NCBI GenBank assembly: GCA_903892365.1
Contig: CAITIF010000300.1
Coordinates: forward strand, 1-6,989
Reading direction: 5' to 3'
Length of the DNA: 6,989 nt
Source of the DNA: an uncultured Pirellula sp.
GTDB taxonomy: Bacteria; Planctomycetota; Planctomycetia; Pirellulales; Pirellulaceae
Shown: positions 6,364 to 6,989 of the stretch, piece by piece
How the letters are laid out: every line of letters starts with the position of its first letter
How positions within the stretch are numbered: position 1 is the first letter of the stretch
The notes under the pieces: model-generated
What the model was told of the DNA's origin: nothing
The model's database searches: none
The model's input: the letters and a program-made list of their open reading frames with translations, nothing else
Made by a program: the position numbers and the translations under genes

Positions 6364-6915
6364 ATGACTCACGCAGAACAGGTAAACACACTTTTGAAAA
6401 TCGGAGTGGTAACGGTTTCCGATCGCGCCAGTTTGGGTGTCTACGAAGACCGAAGTGGGCCTGCCCTCGTCGAGTATTTTACAGAGATCATGCGAGTGGA
6501 ACTCTGTTTTGAAAAACGGCTGGTGGCGGATGAGCAAGCGGAGATTGAAGCTGCTCTATGTGAATTGGCAGATGAAAAGCAGTGCGGACTGATTGTAACC
6601 ACCGGTGGCACTGGCCCAGCACCAAGAGATGTCACGCCCGAAGCGACCATGGCGGTATGTGAGAAGTTGATGCCCGGTTTTGGTGAGCAGATGCGGCAAG
6701 TGAGTCTGCAATATGTCCCCACGGCAATTCTGTCCCGACAGACAGCCGGTATTCGCGGCAAATCGCTGATCATCAATCTCCCAGGTCAGCCCAAAGCGAT
6801 TCGACAATGTCTGGATGGAGTGATGCCAGCGATCCCATATTGTTTGGAGTTAATCGGCTGGCCCTACCCTGCCACCGAGTCGCCACTTTGGCAAGCTTTC
6901 CGTCCCAAAAAGTAA
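6364..6915 (+). CDS. mogA: Molybdopterin adenylyltransferase
   Basis: MogA activates molybdopterin with ATP to give adenylyl-molybdopterin, the step before molybdenum insertion by MoeA. The 183 residues track E. coli MogA (195) closely: IGVVTVSDRASLGVYEDRSGPAL (13-35), LVADEQAEIEAALCELADE (53-71), the signature TTGGTGPAPRDVTPEAT (79-95), MPGFGEQMRQVSL (103-115), AILSRQTAGIRGKSLIINLPGQPKAI (121-146), and a C-terminal PYCLELIGWPY. Asp56 and Asp89 line up with the residues I recall as essential in E. coli (Asp49, Asp82). A loop of about 15 residues before PYC in E. coli is missing here, and the N-terminus is about 7 residues longer. The ATG at 6364 lacks a Shine-Dalgarno sequence; the 10-bp palindrome AAGTTAACTT lies 18 bp upstream (6337-6346). 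It diverges from the SelA-like gene. No other molybdenum-cofactor gene is in the window. The strong similarity to MogA makes MoaB a less likely label. Confidence 0.93.
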   Translation: MTHAEQVNTLLKIGVVTVSDRASLGVYEDRSGPALVEYFTEIMRVELCFEKRLVADEQAEIEAALCELADEKQCGLIVTTGGTGPAPRDVTPEATMAVCEKLMPGFGEQMRQVSLQYVPTAILSRQTAGIRGKSLIINLPGQPKAIRQCLDGVMPAIPYCLELIGWPYPATESPLWQAFRPKK

Positions 6916-6989
6916 GTAAACTCTAGTAGACGGTAACACTTGCGGTTTAATATTCCGGCCGTACGCGGTTTCAATCTCATTGAAGTGAC
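6916..6989. other. Short tail after mogA, no confident gene
   Basis: No hairpin terminator, RNA gene or ATG-started frame is seen in these 74 bp. One plus-strand frame stays open from 6937 to the window edge and has a TTG at 6940-6942, reading LRFNIPAVRGFNLIEV. It could be the start of a following gene, but there is no Shine-Dalgarno sequence and too little protein to recognise. A near-repeat GCGGTTT(C)AAT occurs at 6942-6951 and 6965-6975. Confidence 0.3.

Noticed and set aside
6441..6776. Minus-strand open frame of 111 codons opposite mogA
   Set aside because: It is the mirror of the highly conserved mogA frame and has no recognisable protein features.

Overview
The window looks like chromosomal DNA from a planctomycete, probably of the Pirellulaceae (Rhodopirellula/Blastopirellula type). 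The strongest pointer is the 543-residue exported protein at 1538-3169. Its C-terminal block ([33 protein letters not shown]) and SHD1-like segment are, from memory, typical of planctomycetes. Weak or absent Shine-Dalgarno sequences, moderate GC and single-gene transcription units that keep switching strand also fit. I could run no database search, so the assignment is an inference.

Layout. Positions 1-378 (+) hold the 3' end of a diadenylate cyclase (DisA_N/DAC) gene, which makes c-di-AMP. It converges on, and overlaps by 4 bp, a standalone NAD(P)H-hydrate epimerase gene (nnrE, 375-1109, -). An 83-bp divergent spacer follows, then a small FmdB-type zinc-ribbon gene (1193-1438, +). A strong hairpin with a T run on the minus strand (1468-1505) separates it from a convergent minus-strand block. 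Read in transcription order, that block is a SelA-like gene (6174 to 4801), a 220-bp gap with a good promoter candidate, guaB (4580 to 3123), and the exported planctomycete protein (3169 to 1538), which starts inside the 3' end of guaB. The terminator closes the block. Divergent from the SelA-like gene is mogA (6364-6915, +). The last 74 bp hold no confident gene. No stretch over 300 bp lacks a gene.

How the genes relate. Most are conserved housekeeping functions: second-messenger synthesis, repair of damaged NAD(P)H, the first committed step of GMP synthesis, and molybdenum-cofactor assembly. No mobile element, CRISPR array, tRNA or rRNA was seen. The most unusual gene is the SelA-like one. 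It aligns with selenocysteine synthase along its whole length, yet the PLP-binding lysine of the GDKLLGGPQ motif is arginine, and the aspartate of the DLGSG motif appears to be valine. It therefore looks like an intact gene for a protein that can no longer do PLP chemistry. It sits back to back with mogA, which raises an unproven molybdenum/selenium link. The second item of interest is the SHD1-containing exported protein, translated from a 47-nt overlap with guaB.
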